Below, piece by piece: positions 22,213 to 33,969 of a stretch of DNA of 64,000 nt (positions within the stretch are counted from its first letter, which is position 1; each line of letters begins with the position of its first letter). The notes under the pieces were generated by a model. The model did no database searches, had not been told where the DNA came from, and saw nothing but the letters and a program-made list of their open reading frames with translations. The translations under genes were made by a program, and so were the position numbers. This DNA comes from Monoplex corrugatus (lineage: Eukaryota > Mollusca > Gastropoda > Littorinimorpha > Ranellidae), in NCBI GenBank assembly GCA_030674185.1, contig CM060312.1, positions 71,905,737 to 71,969,736 on the forward strand, in the 5' to 3' direction.

Positions 22213-23845
22213 AGCTACGCACAAAAAGTTAAGGATCACTTGCACAAAAATTCATAACTTTCAAAATAAGAAAGCCAATGCGTTGAAGTTTGGCAAACAT
22301 TTAATTCCATGCTTTAGTGATAACGATACACAATTGCCTTCAATTTCGAGCAATCGTTTGGTGTGTACATTTGATCAAAGTGGGTACGTATCGAAATTTG
22401 ATTTCCCAAAGTCATTGAAATCATAAGACAGGGCATTCTGATGCTCCCAAAAGTTCAGTAATGCGTGTAACCGCCATGGCTGTTCTGGCACTCGACGCAG
22501 CGAGTCATCATCGAGTTGACCAGGTTGGTGAAGATCCTCTGTGGAAGCGCCTGCCACTCAGCCTGCAGCATCTGGTAAAGGTGTTGGGCATCCCTGGGAG
22601 GGGGGTGGTTGCTCCTCACTTTGCGATCCAGCTCATCCCAGAGGTTCTCAATCGGGTTGAGATCGGGACTGCATGCTGGCCACTCCATTCTGTTGACTCC
22701 AGACTGCTGCAGGAAGTCGTTGACCATCCTTGCCCTGTGGGGGCGAGCGTTGTCATCCTGGTAGACAGCCGTCGGTCCCATCTGCTGCAGTGTAGGCACA
22801 GCCAGCGGTCGAAGGATCTCATCCCGGTATCGGAGGCCAGTCAGGTTACCCTGTACATGATACAAGGGTGTTCTGTGGTGAAGGCTGAAGGCCCCCCAGA
22901 CCATTATAGAACCTCCACCAAAGGCCACCTTTTCTTGGACAGTGGTGTCAATAAAGCGTTGCCCTGGGCGCCTCCAGACCCTCAGTCGGCCGTCGTTGTG
23001 GTTCATGGTGAAGCGTGATTCATCACTGAACAGGACCTGGGACCATTGCTGACGTGTCCACCTCACGTGACGTCTGCAGAAGGCGCGGCGTGCTGCCCTA
23101 TGGGCTGGAGTTAAGCGTGGCCGTACAGCTGGGCGACGAGAACGGAGGTTAAACCCATGAAGGCGGTTCCGTATGGTCTGCTGGCTGATGTTGATGTTAG
23201 TAGCCACCCTCAGCTGCCTTCGAATGATGCTGGAAGAGGCTGTTCTTGTCTGCAGGGCTTGTCGTTCAATGAGACGATCTTCACGTGGGTTTGTCTTCTT
23301 CGGTCGACCAGATCTGCGTCTTTCATGGACCCTCCCAGTGGCTGTGAAGCGTTGAATCAGTCTGACAATGACCGAGATGGACACCTGAAGTCGCCTGGCC
23401 ACTTCTCGCTTGGGAACACCATCTTGGAACCATGCAACAGCTCGTCCCCTCTCAAACTCGCTCAATTTTCGTCGTGGAGGCATTGTCAGATCAGGCCTAC
23501 TACTGGTGGAATGTCTTCTTATAAAGCCAAGCAAGAGACAGCATCTCACACATAAACAGCAGTGCTTGCACGTGCATAATGGTTTTTCCATCTGGCTTGT
23601 GCAATGTGTTCAGGCAGAACGGTCCAAAACAAGGTCCTTTTTCGCAAGTTTCCGCTTTTCCGTTTGCGGCCAAGCTCAGTAGTAGAGAATCCCGTGCAAT
23701 TTTCGCACTAACACAACATCGCCCACTTACAGCTGAACAAGAATTCATAACAATTTGGCTGGACTGAGAAATAAATAACAGTAGCGAACTGAGTTTATTA
23801 CGCACCTGTTTTCTCATAGTGATCCTTAACTTTTTGTGCGTAGTG
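22213..23845 (-). mobile_element. Tc1-type DNA transposon, apparently complete
   Basis: A 1633-bp element with terminal inverted repeats of about 28-30 bp. The shared inner part is CTACGCACAAAAAGTTAAGG then ATCACT, and the outermost two bases differ between ends. TA dinucleotides flank it at 22,211-22,212 and 23,846-23,847, as expected for a Tc1/mariner target duplication. It contains one uninterrupted transposase on the minus strand. Confidence 0.92.
22455..23483 (-). CDS. Tc1-like DD34E transposase, intact
   Basis: A 342-residue enzyme that would excise and reinsert the element at TA sites. The start is set at the Met of MPPRRKLSEFERGRAV, because earlier in-frame residues have no family resemblance. 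An N-terminal paired-like helix-turn-helix (about 5-48) is followed by the basic GRPKK hook (59-63) and a second helix-turn-helix (about 68-110). The catalytic residues are D154 in LFSDESRF, D244 in YQDDNARPH and E279 in SPDLNPIENLW. There are 34 residues between the last two, the Tc1 hallmark. GGGSIMVWGAFS (189-200) is the usual glycine-rich stretch. Length and motif order are normal and no stop or shift is seen, so it may encode active protein. Confidence 0.95.
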   Translation of the reverse strand: MPPRRKLSEFERGRAVAWFQDGVPKREVARRLQVSISVIVRLIQRFTATGRVHERRRSGRPKKTNPREDRLIERQALQTRTASSSIIRRQLRVATNINISQQTIRNRLHGFNLRSRRPAVRPRLTPAHRAARRAFCRRHVRWTRQQWSQVLFSDESRFTMNHNDGRLRVWRRPGQRFIDTTVQEKVAFGGGSIMVWGAFSLHHRTPLYHVQGNLTGLRYRDEILRPLAVPTLQQMGPTAVYQDDNARPHRARMVNDFLQQSGVNRMEWPACSPDLNPIENLWDELDRKVRSNHPPPRDAQHLYQMLQAEWQALPQRIFTNLVNSMMTRCVECQNSHGGYTHY

Positions 23846-23847
23846 TA

Positions 23848-24735
23848 GTTGATCATTAACTCAGTGTGCAGTTGTTGTTGTTCAGTGTTAATCAAAATGT
23901 ACAAACAGATACAATATTTGAGCTTGTAATAATGCCTGCAAAATCATTTATTAACTGCAAAATTGACAATGGTGTTTCGAATGTACATACTTTCCAGAGA
24001 ATGCTAAATCTGAGATTCAAATTTGAACAGTATAATGCCAAAATGAACTTTCACTTGTCCATTTTTAATGCTCGGTGGAGCAACTATATGCCAGTGTTCT
24101 CCCCGTGCAAAACGGATTTTCTTCATGACATGTTCTGAAATCTTGATGTACACAATAAAATCTTCATTGATTAGAATATTGTCATATATGTTTGTACGTT
24201 ACAGGTTGTTCATATGTGAACAATGCTTGTCATAGGTATAAACTGATATGATTTCTGTTACCACATTGTTCGTTGGTGTTTGATTATCGCACAGCAAAAA
24301 TACTTAATCTGAAAAAAGTATAAAAAAAACGACATATGTTTCGATCTTGATGTTCACTTTTAAACCTCCAGTGTATAAAATATCATTATATATATTCTAT
24401 ATATTGTATGATGTTTCATAAGTCAACAATGTATTTTCACATGTACATGATGTAATATTATTTTTCTTTGCCACATTGTATGTTTGATGTTTATTTGTTG
24501 TAAAACAGAAAATAAATGAACATAGTTTACTAAAACAAAACAAAACAAAAACAAAAAAGAAAAGTCAATGTGTGGTAAGATTGTACACGTTTTCCCATAA
24601 TCATGAGGTTCTAAGGGAAGGAGGGATATGAAGTAGTTGATAATGTTCTATTACTGTAAAGTGCAGTGAGTATATTTTTTACATGGACGGCTTTCGCTAG
24701 ATAAAGGGAATGGTACTAATAAAGGGAACAATAAA
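23848..24735. other. AT-rich intergenic DNA
   Basis: No gene or clear repeat is seen. Short open frames here lack any recognisable motif. Confidence 0.5.
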
Positions 24736-24835
24736 GGAACGAATAAAAAGGATAATAGCAATAATAATAACAACAATAATAACAATAATGAATAATAGTA
24801 TTCAGTATCATCATCATCGTTATTATTATTCTAGG
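24736..24835. repeat. AAT/ATC simple repeat
   Basis: AATAAT/AACAAT runs followed by CATCATCAT and TTATTATT. Confidence 0.85.
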
Positions 24836-25189
24836 CATGGTGTGTTCTTACACTAGAAGGCAGAAGGCAGAGGTCCCTGGCCTTCAGACGCATTCTAACA
24901 AACCATACGATCATGCAATATAACACAAATGTTTTCACGGTCAGCTACAACGGATGAGAATGGCGCTTGCCCAGTGAGGTCCATTCAGGGTATAGCAGCG
25001 TCAGGTTCCATGCTCAATAGGGCAGCCAGCATGAAATAGGAAATGATGGCCACATACATCGCCAGATGTGGCTTCACAATAGTTCCTCATAGTTCCGCAG
25101 CTGAACTCCATTTTCCAAAAGGACTGCGTGGACTCTGGAACCCATATCTTGAGTTCAACCCCTCCCCATGTTATAAAAGTTGGCTTGTT

Positions 25190-25405
25190 TTTGCTGCCTA
25201 TCTTAATGAATCAATCATTCTGGCCGTGTCAGATTTTCTTACGTCCAGTTCCCCCGCCCTATTTCAAGGCCTTGCTGGTGCATAGGCCTTTATTTAGGAT
25301 CAAGTCATCTGCCAGATAACTGCTGGCACATTCAGGTGAAATACATGGAATTGTCTGAATGCAGTGAATCCCTCTTGAACGATCTCCAGATAAACTTTAA
25401 ATAGA
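25190..25405 (+). repeat. Dispersed repeat H, copy 1
   Basis: The segment from CATTCTGGCCGTGTCAG through TGGAATTGTCTGAATGCAGT to CTCCAGATAAAC parallels 59,350-59,585. The family is not identified. Confidence 0.5.
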
Positions 25406-25579
25406 TAAATATACATCGCCACATCAACGATCATATACTGAACAGCTCTCTCTCACTCCCACCCATTGATCTATAACATCTCATATCCTTTTGTCACTTT
25501 CCTTTGCACACTGTTTTTCTAAAGTGGTAAGGCAATGTATTAGCGGTGTCAGCTTATTGTGCCCTAGGTTTTGTTTTAC

Positions 25580-25600
25580 CCTCCCCCCCCCCCCCCTCCT
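25580..25600. repeat. Poly-C tract
   Basis: A long C run (CTCCCCCC...CCTCC) about 130 bp before a CA microsatellite. Confidence 0.9.
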
Positions 25601-25716
25601 ATCTTCCATTTCAGTATCTTGCCAACGTATACCGATTTATTGTGCAGTCTCAAAACTCTGCCACATAACAGATGGCAGATTGAGTGGAGCGCATGTGGAA
25701 TTGTCTGAGTATGATG

Positions 25717-25825
<109 letters not shown>

Positions 25826-25946
25826 ACTTTTTCTTGCTGGTCATTGTTCTTGCCTTCTCATTTTTCTTATTTTTCATCATCTTTTTATTTTTCAGTTTTC
25901 CTTTTCTAGGTTTTGGTTTTGGATTTGTTTTGGGGTCTGTTAGTTG

Positions 25947-25978
<32 letters not shown>

Positions 25979-28435
25979 GTTGTTGTTTTTGTTTTTACGG
26001 TTCTTAATTTCGCTCTTTCTTTTTTAAGTGTTTTTTGTTATTGTTGTTGTTTTGCAATTTTCGTCTCCCTGTAGTTCTTAGCTTTCGTCTCTTGTTCTTA
26101 GTTTTCGTCTTTCTGCTGCTCTTCCTCTCCCTGCTGTTTTGAGTTTTAGTCTTCCCGCTGTTCTTAGCTTTCGTCTTCCTCTTGTTCTAAGGTTTCGTCT
26201 TCTTGTTGTTCTTAGTTTTTGTCTTCTTGTTCTACAGTATTCGTCGTCCTGTTCGTAATTTAGTTTTCTTCTTGTTTTTGTAGTTTTCTTCTTAGTTTTC
26301 TTTTTAAGTGCTTAGTTTCCTCTATTGCGTAGGGTTTTGTCTCCTTTTCTCAGGTTTTTCTTTTTCTTTATTTTCTTTAACTGTTCTTATTCCCAGATTT
26401 CTTCTACTCCATAGTTTTATCTTTTTCATGCTGTTTTTCTTAATATGTGTTCTTTTTCTTTTCCCTGCTCTTAGTTTTCTTTCAGGTTTTCTTTTTGTTC
26501 TTAGTTTTTCTTCTTTTCTTAAGATTCTTCTTCTCCATTGTGTTTTGCTTATTTTTATGTTGTTCTTGAAGTTCTTTGTGTTCTGCTTAGCTTTCTTTTT
26601 CATTTCTTTCTTCGGATTCATGGTCTCGTTTGTGTTCTACGTAAGAACTTTTTTTCTGTTTTCGCTGAGTTTTCTTTTTTCTTTTTTTCTTTTCCCTTGT
26701 TCTATTTTATTTTCGGTTTACTTTCCTTCTGGTTTTCATAAATTTTCTTGCTAATTGTCCTTTTTCTTCCCATGTGTTATTTGTTTCCTGTTTGTTGTTG
26801 GTGATGGTGTTTCATTTTCTTCTCCGTCTTCCTCTATTCAGTCGTCTTCTTGTTCTGTTGTTTAGCGTCTTCTTGATGCCGTCAGTTTGAGTTATTTTCT
26901 TCATTTGTATTTCTTGTTCCTAGTTTTCTGCTCTCTTTCGTTGTTGTTGTGTTGTGGTCGTGATAGTGGTCTCGATATTCTTGTTCTAGTTTTGGTTTTT
27001 CCTTTTCTTTTTCTTTTTTTTTTCTTTTCTCTTTTTTCTTTTTATTTCTGTTTTTCTTTTTAATGTTGTTTTCTTCACCGTGTTTACGGTAGGATTGTTT
27101 CTTTTTCTACTAATCAATTTTTTTTCCATTGTTTCCTTGTTGTTGTTTGTTTTAGTGTTGTTATTGTTGCTGTTGTGACTGTTGTAAGTTTCTTCTTCCC
27201 TTTCTTTTTTTTTTTCTTTTTCTCTTCTTCTTCTTCTTCTTCTGTCTTTTCTTTTCTTGTTCTTGTTCTGTTTCAGTTTCTTTTTTTTTCTTTTTTTTTT
27301 TTTTTTTTTTTTTTTGTGATGTCTTTCCCTATTTTTTTGGTTTTTGGTTAACTTTTTCTTTGGTTTCTTCTTCGTTTACTGTAATCGTTCTTTTTCATTA
27401 GTTTCCTCTTGCTTTTCTTCGATTTTGACCGTTTTTTTCTGTTGTTGATGGTGAGAGTATACTTCGTTTTATTCTTCTTCTTAATTTTTGTCCTTCTTGT
27501 TCATGAATTGCTTCTTCCCCTTCATCTTTTATTTTTTCTTTTCTTAATGTTTTTGATTTCGTTGCTGTTGTTATTTTTGAGTTTGTTATTCTTGTTGTTT
27601 GTTCTTGTTGGTGTTGCTGTTTTGAGTTTTCTCTTCGTTGTTTTTAATTTTTTTTTTTCTTTGTTCCTTTTTCTTTCTCTTCTTTCTGTTCTTGGATAGC
27701 GTTTTTTATTTGTTTTGTTAGTTTTCTTGCTATCAGTATCACCTTTCTTCGTTATGTTGTCGATCTTAGATTCTTCTTCAGTTTTTGTTATTCTTAGCTT
27801 TTGTTTTTGCTGTTCTTGAAGGTCTTTTAGTCCTTTTGTTTGTTTGTTTTGTTTGTTTGTTTGTTTGTTTGTTGTTCTTGCTGTTGTTTGAAATGTTTTA
27901 ATAGTTTTCTTCTCCTTGATACTTACAGGTTTCTTCTTGTTTTTTGGGGGTTTTGTTGTTGTTATTGTTGTTCTCTTTGTTTTCGGTTTTGTTCTTGTTG
28001 CCTTTCGGGTATTTTCGTCTTTGTTGTTAGGTTTCTTATCGTTGTTTTTAGGTTTTTCTCTTTAAAATTGTGGGGTCTCTTTTTTTCCTTGTTTTATTTT
28101 TTTTTGTTTTTGGTTTTCTTTTGGTAATTGTTTTTCTTCTCTGTAGTTTTTGTTTTCATCTTTTTCTTTTTGGATTTCTTCGCGTTGTTGCCTGGTTTTC
28201 TTGTCTTTATTTTCTTCTATTTGTTGTTCTGGCTTTTCTTCTCTTGTTTTTCTTGTTTGTTGGTTTTTCTTGTTGTTCTTGCTTTTCTTCTCTTTGTTGT
28301 TTTTGGTTTTCTCTTTCAGGTTTTTTCCCTCTTCTTAATGTCTTGGTCTTCTTATCTTTGCTTTTGTTTGTTTTTGGTTTCTTCTTCTTGTTGTCTTAGT
28401 TTCCTCCTCTATTTCGTTTTTGGTTTTCTCCTCTG

Positions 28436-28572
28436 TGTGTTGTGTGTGTGTGTGTGTGTGTGGTGTGTGTGTGTGTGTGTGTGTGATGTATGTGTGTGTG
28501 GTCTGTGTGTGTGGTGTGGTGTGGTGTGGTGTGGTGTTGTTGTGTGTGTGTCTGTGTGTGTGTGTGTGTTGC
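28436..28572. repeat. (GT)n and (GTGTG)n within the T-rich block
   Basis: GT runs with a stretch of GTGTGGTGTG pentamers. The same pentamer dominates 46,441-46,575. Confidence 0.95.
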
Positions 28573-28926
28573 TGTCACCTTGTTGTTTTTGGTTTTCTTC
28601 TCCCTGTTGTCTTGGTTTTTTTCTTGTTCTTTCTTGTTTTTGTTTTTTCTTTCTCCTTGTTTTTCTTTGGTTTTCTTCTTTTTAATTTTGGCTTTCTTCT
28701 TGTCTTGCTTTTCTTTTCTTAGTTATTATGGTTTTCTTCACCTTGTTGTCTTGGTTCTGTTTTCCTTGCCTTTGTTTTCTTATCTTTGTTGCCTTGGTTT
28801 TTTTATTCTCGTTCTTGGTGGTCTTGTTTTTGGTTTTCTCCTTGGTGTTGTTTGATTTGTTTTCCTTGGTTTTGGTTTTCTTGTCGTTTTTGATTTTCTT
28901 CTTGTTGCTGTTCTGGGTTTTCTTCT

Positions 28927-29290
28927 AGTTGTTGACCTAGGTTTTCTTCTTGTTGCTTTCTGGTTTTCTTCTTGTTGTTGATCTAGGTTTTCTTCTTGTT
29001 GTTGATCTAGGTTTTCTTCTTGTTGTTGATCTAGGTTTTCTCTTGTTGTTGATCTAGGTTTTCTTCTTGTTGTTGATCTAGGTTTTCTTCTTGTTGTTGA
29101 TCTAGGTTTTTCTTCTTGTTGATCTATTTCTTCTTGTTGTTGATCTAGGTTTTTCTCTTTCTTTTTGATCTAGTTTTCTTTCTCTTTTGTTGATCTAGGT
29201 TTTCTTCTTGTTGTTGATCTAGTTTTCTCTTCTGTTTGTTAATCTGTTTTCTTCTGTTTGTTGATCTAGGTTTCTTCTTGGTTATTCTTG
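28927..29290. repeat. 24-bp minisatellite
   Basis: About a dozen units containing GATCTAGGTTTTCTTCTTG at a 24-bp period, with local deletions towards the right end. It is the most regular part of the T-rich block. Confidence 0.9.
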
Positions 29291-30559
29291 TTTTTCCTTC
29301 TTTTTATTTTTGGTTTTTCTTCTTGTTGTTTTTGGTTTTTTCTCCGGGGTTTGTGGTTTTATTCTCCCCTTCCTGGTTTTTTTTCTTGTTCTTTGTTTTC
29401 TTCTTCTTCTTGTTTATGTTTTCTTCTTCTTGTTGTTTTTCTTTATGTTCTTTTTCTTCTTGTTTGGTTTTCTTTTTCGTGTGTTTTTTTTCTTTTGTTG
29501 TGCTCTTGGATTTCTTCTGGTATTTTTTATTTTGTTTTCGTCTGGTTCTTTTGTTTTCTTCTTATTTTGATTTCGTTTCTTTTTGTCGTTTTTTTCCTTC
29601 TCCTTGTGTTGTTTGTTTCTTTTTCATTGTTTCTTTGTTTTCTTCTCGTTCGGTATTTGTTTTCTCTCGTTGTTCTTGCTTTTCTTTTCTTATTGTTCTG
29701 GTTTTCTTCTCGTGATTTTTGGTTTTTCTTCTTTTGTACATTTGGATGTTTTCTTGTTGTTTGTTTGTGTTTTTCCTTGTTGGTTTTTTCTCTTTCTTGG
29801 TTTTTTTGTGTTTTGTTTTTTGTGCTGGTTTTTTTTTGGTTTGTTGTTGTTTTTTTCGGTTTTCTTTTTGTCGTTTCTTTGTTTTCTTCTCCTTGTTGTC
29901 TTAGGTTTTCTTTTCCTTCGTTGTTTGGTTTTCTTCTCCTTGCTATTTTTTTCTCGTTGTTTTCGTTTTCTTTTCCTTTCGTTTTCTTGGTTTTTTTTCC
30001 TTCGTTGTCTTGGTTTTCTTCCTTCGTTGTCTTGGTTTTCTTTTGGTTTTCTTTTCCTTGTTAGTCTTGGTTTTTCTTTTCCTTCGTTGTCTTGGTTTTC
30101 TTTTTTCCTAGTTGTCTTGGTTTTCTTTGTTTTCTTTTCCTTGTTGTTTTGGTTTTTTTCTTTGGTTTTCTTTTCCTTGTTGTCTTGGGTTTTCTTTTCT
30201 ATGTTGTCTTGGTTTTCTTCTTTTTGTTGTCTTGGTTTCTTCTTTTCCTGTCGTTGTTTGGTTTCTTATCTTTTGCTTGTTTCTTTTTTGTTGTTCTTCG
30301 TTTTCCTTTTCCTTATCTTTTCTTGGTTTTCTTATCTTTGCTGTCTTGGTTTTCTCTTCCTTGTTGTCTTGGTTTTCTTTTCCATCGTTAGCTTATTTTT
30401 TTTCTCTTTGTTAGCTTTAGTTTTCTTTTTTTCTTCTTATTTTTTTTTTTTTTTTTTTTGTTCTAGTTAATTTTGGTTTTGTTCTTCATGTTCATTGTTT
30501 TTTCCCTTGTTATCTGGTTTTTATTTCCTTTCTCTTTGGGTTTTTCTCCTTGTTTGTTG

Positions 30560-30900
30560 GTTTCTTCTTATATGTATATATATTGTCTTGGTTTTCTTCT
30601 TATATATTGTATATATTGTCTTGGTTTTCTTCTTATATGTATATATATTGTCTTGGTTTTCTTCTTATATGTATATATATTGTCTTGGTTTTCTTCTTAT
30701 ATGTATATATATGCTTGGTTTTCTTCTTATATATATGTATAATATTTGACCTTTGTTATTCTTTTCTTTTATATGTATATATATTGTCTTGGTTTTCTTC
30801 TTATATGTATATATTGTCTTGGTTTTCTTCTTATATATATGTATATATTGCTTGGTTTTCTTCTTTTATATATATATATATTGTCTTGGTTTTCTTCTTG
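30560..30900. repeat. 32-bp hybrid minisatellite
   Basis: Units alternate GTCTTGGTTTTCTTCTTA with TATGTATATATATT. The T-rich unit is therefore fused to an alternating TA/TG segment and amplified together with it. Confidence 0.9.
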
Positions 30901-31424
30901 TTATCTTGATTTTTTCTTGTTGTCTTGGTTTTATTCTCCTTAGTATTATTGGTTTTCTTTTTGTGGCATTTTGGTTTTCTTTTCCTTGTTTTTATTTCTT
31001 CTCGTTGTTCTTAGTTTTCTTCTTTCTTTCTTTCTTTTTCTTTTTTTTTCCCTTGTTTTTTGTTGTTGTTGTTGTTGTTGTTTTGTTGTTGTTTTGTTTT
31101 AGTTGTCAGTTGTAGCTCGTGGTTTTCTTCTATTTTTTGCTTTTTTTTCTTCTCATTGTTTGTAGTTTTCTCCCTAGTGTTCGTAGCTTTTTCCCCCGTT
31201 ATTTTTAATTTCCTTCATATCGTTGATTCTTTATTTTCTTCTTATCAGTGTACGTAATTTTCTTCTCATTGTGATTCATTGTTTTCTTCTTGTTGTTGTT
31301 CTTTACTTCCCTTCTTGGATTAAGAAGGTGCAAGTCCATTTTTTAAACACCTTCACCCCAGTGAACATCAGTGACGACTTTGACAGCCTGGCTCTGTATA
31401 TGTCGAAAGCCTGCAAGAAAAAAT

Positions 31425-31630
31425 CGAGTAAGAATTAGCTGATTTACTGAACATAAAAACAAATGATCAACCAATTCTAGAAATCTTTTGACAAATCAAG
31501 TTTTTATTTCTGACCAGAAATAAAAACCGTATTTTTTTTATGGATAATTGCTCATGTCTGCTGACAATAGGCAATGAGAGAGACACGTATATACGGACAC
31601 ATCCCTCCATTTCCCAGGTGGCACTGTGTG
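31425..31630. repeat. Dispersed repeat with TGACCTTGACCTTGG family, deleted copy
   Basis: Start and end resemble 20,315-20,790, but the TGACCT-rich centre is absent. Confidence 0.5.
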
Positions 31631-31688
31631 CAGAACTGTCAGTCCCTAAACCCTGTTCTCCTGTATACTATTTTTGTTATTGTTATTT

Positions 31689-32235
31689 TTGTTTGTTTAA
31701 AGCCCAACCAAATGCACAGAGGCATATCAGGGTTATGAAAGTTTCAAAACATACACAATACTTCAACAGGAAAAAAAGGAAAAGAAAATCAAGTACACAT
31801 ATCAATGCATTCGCCCCCATAATCTAAATATATACCCCTGGGATTGACCACTCCGTCCAATTTATCACACAAGGGATTTAAAAAAAACTTACCGGAATAC
31901 AAATTTAAACATAACTAAAGACATTGAAACATATACAATAAAACGGGCCTAAATGACCTAAAATTGCTTCTGGATATCTCATTTCCTTAGAGCCAAAAAT
32001 GCACTTAATACACGTACCTAATTATCAAACCTAAGAGAAAGTATTGAGACTTTATCAGACACATACAGGTGAATGGACCAGCAAGGCAGAAAATGCTAGG
32101 AAGAAATGACAAAGCAGAGGAATAAGGCAGAAACAAAGAGGGTGACAGAAAAGAGGAAATTTCTAGCACAGAATTCCGGAAGGTGGGGATATCATCTATA
32201 TTGAAAGAATCCCCGGTATTCCCGTGCGGGGTTCT
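31689..32235 (-). repeat. Retroposon-like repeat G, copy 1
   Basis: About 545 bp aligned by eye with 63,402-63,945 and, less well, 52,939-53,430. Shared blocks include TTGACCACTCCGTCCAATTT, GAGCCAAAAATGCACTTAAT and GGACCAGCAAGGCA. In each copy the TTTAAAGCC-like end is preceded by TTG/TTATTG-type simple repeats. Read on minus this looks like a retroposon with an A-rich tail. No coding motif or tRNA head was found. Confidence 0.75.
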
Positions 32236-32449
32236 TGTGTATATATATGCATGAGGAATATCGAGTTATACGATGGAGCCTCATATTAACGAGGCCTGTT
32301 TACTGTCAAGTCTTTGTGAAAAAAGTTTAGATGGGTCTGCTGAGACTGACTACTGCGGCAAAGTGGATCTGGATCGTTAATTATTGTCTGGAAGTTTGCC
32401 CAATGAGCGTTGAATCTTGATTTGAATATCAAATTGCATGTTACAGATC
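32236..32449. other. No recognised feature
   Basis: Mixed sequence between two repeats, without coding motif. Confidence 0.4.
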
Positions 32450-32622
32450 TTTAGTCACATCAGTGGCTGGCTTACGGAAACATGAGAACACCCAGCATGC
32501 CCGCCCACCGACGATGGGGTGTGCAAGTTTTGTGCAGTAACATACTACCTGCACAGTGTGGGCAAAAGCAGCAATGCAAAGGCGCATTCGAGAAGAATTG
32601 GAACGAACGCTTAAAACAGACA

Positions 32623-32693
<71 letters not shown>

Positions 32694-32722
32694 GCACGCA
32701 CGCACACACACACACACACACA
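32450..32722 (+). repeat. SINE family B 3' part with (CA)n tail
   Basis: GGAAACATGAGAACACCCAG through CTGCACAGTGTGGGCAAAAG matches 3600-3745. The tail passes through CAGACAGA into about 95 bp of CA/CG. Confidence 0.8.
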
Positions 32723-33280
32723 CTTTCTTACCCCTGTTACAAGTTCTCAGCCACTTTTCTTCTTGATCCTTTCATGGATTTGTTGATTTAAATCCTGCAT
32801 ACCACTGGCCAGCAGAATATATACACAAACAGAAAACATATGAACGATATCAATGAAATTTACACTCTTACTACAGTCAAGCCTGTTCAAGTTCAGCTGT
32901 GTCAAAAATTGGACGAGACTGTCGGACACCCACTCTGAAGTTGAAATGGAGCGATCCAAGTTTGGCTGAATTTGAAAAGTGCAAATGAGGGCATAGCTGT
33001 GAATCATGATGTTGCATCAATTGTACAAAGTTCACGTTTTAACATTTTCCGTCTAGGTGAACTTTGCTCATGTAGGCCAGAATGCATCTGTGTTCTTTCC
33101 TTGACCCCTACCCCTTTCCACCCCCGTTCGTCTCTGTCTCTCTGAGAAAAAAAAGCCTGCGCGACATATGTACGTTCACAAATCTTTCTTTCCTCCCGCC
33201 ACCTCCCCCCCCCCCTTCACTGTTCTCTCTATCTCACATTTACTGAAATGTTTTTTTAGAAAAAACACACAGAGACCCAC
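32723..33280. other. No recognised feature
   Basis: Mixed sequence with short C runs near 33,200. No gene or repeat match. Confidence 0.4.
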
Positions 33281-33305
33281 TTGAACTCTCTCTCTCTCAC
33301 TAATT

Positions 33306-33390
<85 letters not shown>

Positions 33391-33478
33391 CAAGAACCAC
33401 ATGCACACACAGACATGACCAGAATGACTGAAGCATTAAGATGGCCAGCAAACAGCCAAGTGTGCGTGCGTGCGTGTG

Positions 33479-33521
<43 letters not shown>

Positions 33522-33555
33522 CGCGCGTGTGTGTGTGCGTGTGTGTGTGCTGCAT
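33281..33555. repeat. (CT)n, (CA)n and (GT/GC)n microsatellites
   Basis: CT run about 33,285-33,355, CA run about 33,355-33,386, GT with GC interruptions about 33,465-33,550. Confidence 0.95.
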
Positions 33556-33599
33556 GCTCGGCTGGGTTGAAGGTCTCTGTTACAAGAGCCACCTACTGC

Positions 33600-33868
33600 T
33601 ACAGTCTGCTAAAAGCAGGGGAGTAAACTGATAGACACCTCGACTTTTCTCAGGATATGAATATCGTGTGGGCGTGCCCATCTCCTCTCCTTGACTGTTT
33701 TATTTCCCCTAATGCTGCTTTACTTTCGATAATCTGACCAGGGTCAGTTAAACGGTTGAGAAGATTGGAGGCAGCGCGCATCGAGTTATTTCCCTGTTAG
33801 GGTCGAACGCATGCAGTTAGATTGGAAGGCAAAAGCACTACCTCGACGCCAAACACGTCTCATGGTGG
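33600..33868 (-). repeat. tRNA-headed SINE with SINE-core-type body (family D)
   Basis: On minus the head has an A-box-like GGCGTCGAGGTAGTGC (33,835-33,850) and the B box GCGTTCGACCCT (33,799-33,810). The body then carries GGAGAGGAGATGGGC and GAGAAAAGTCGAGGTGTCT, matching the 5' body of SINE-core copies 3 and 5. This copy stops before the conserved core. Confidence 0.65.
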
Positions 33869-33894
33869 TAATATTGAAACGGTGCAAAGGATAA

Positions 33895-33899
<5 letters not shown>

Positions 33900-33958
<59 letters not shown>
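33900..33958. repeat. (CA)n microsatellite
   Basis: CA run ending about 10 bp before the LTR element. Confidence 0.97.
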
Positions 33959-33961
<3 letters not shown>

Positions 33962-33969
33962 TATGTAAA

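Larger units (their letters stand above)
25830..31330. repeat. T-rich strand-asymmetric minisatellite block
   Basis: 5.5 kb in which the plus strand is almost only T, C and G with phrases such as GGTTTTCTTCTTGTTGTC. Several local units occur: TTAGTTTTCGTCTTC at 26,060-26,300, a 24-bp unit at 28,927-29,290, CTTGGTTTTCTTTTCC at 29,990-30,390, and a 32-bp unit at 30,560-30,900. Long hydrophobic frames (FFLLFLV) result from composition. Style and strand bias match 14.7-19.2 kb, but the repeat phrase differs (GGTTTTC against GGTGTTAC). Confidence 0.9.

Noticed and set aside
22461..23555. Plus-strand frames across the Tc1 transposase
   Set aside because: Shadows; the minus strand carries the DD34E catalytic set.
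25830..31115. Multi-pass membrane-protein-like frames in the second T-rich block
   Set aside because: Same reason: low-complexity composition, no conserved motif, overlapping frames.
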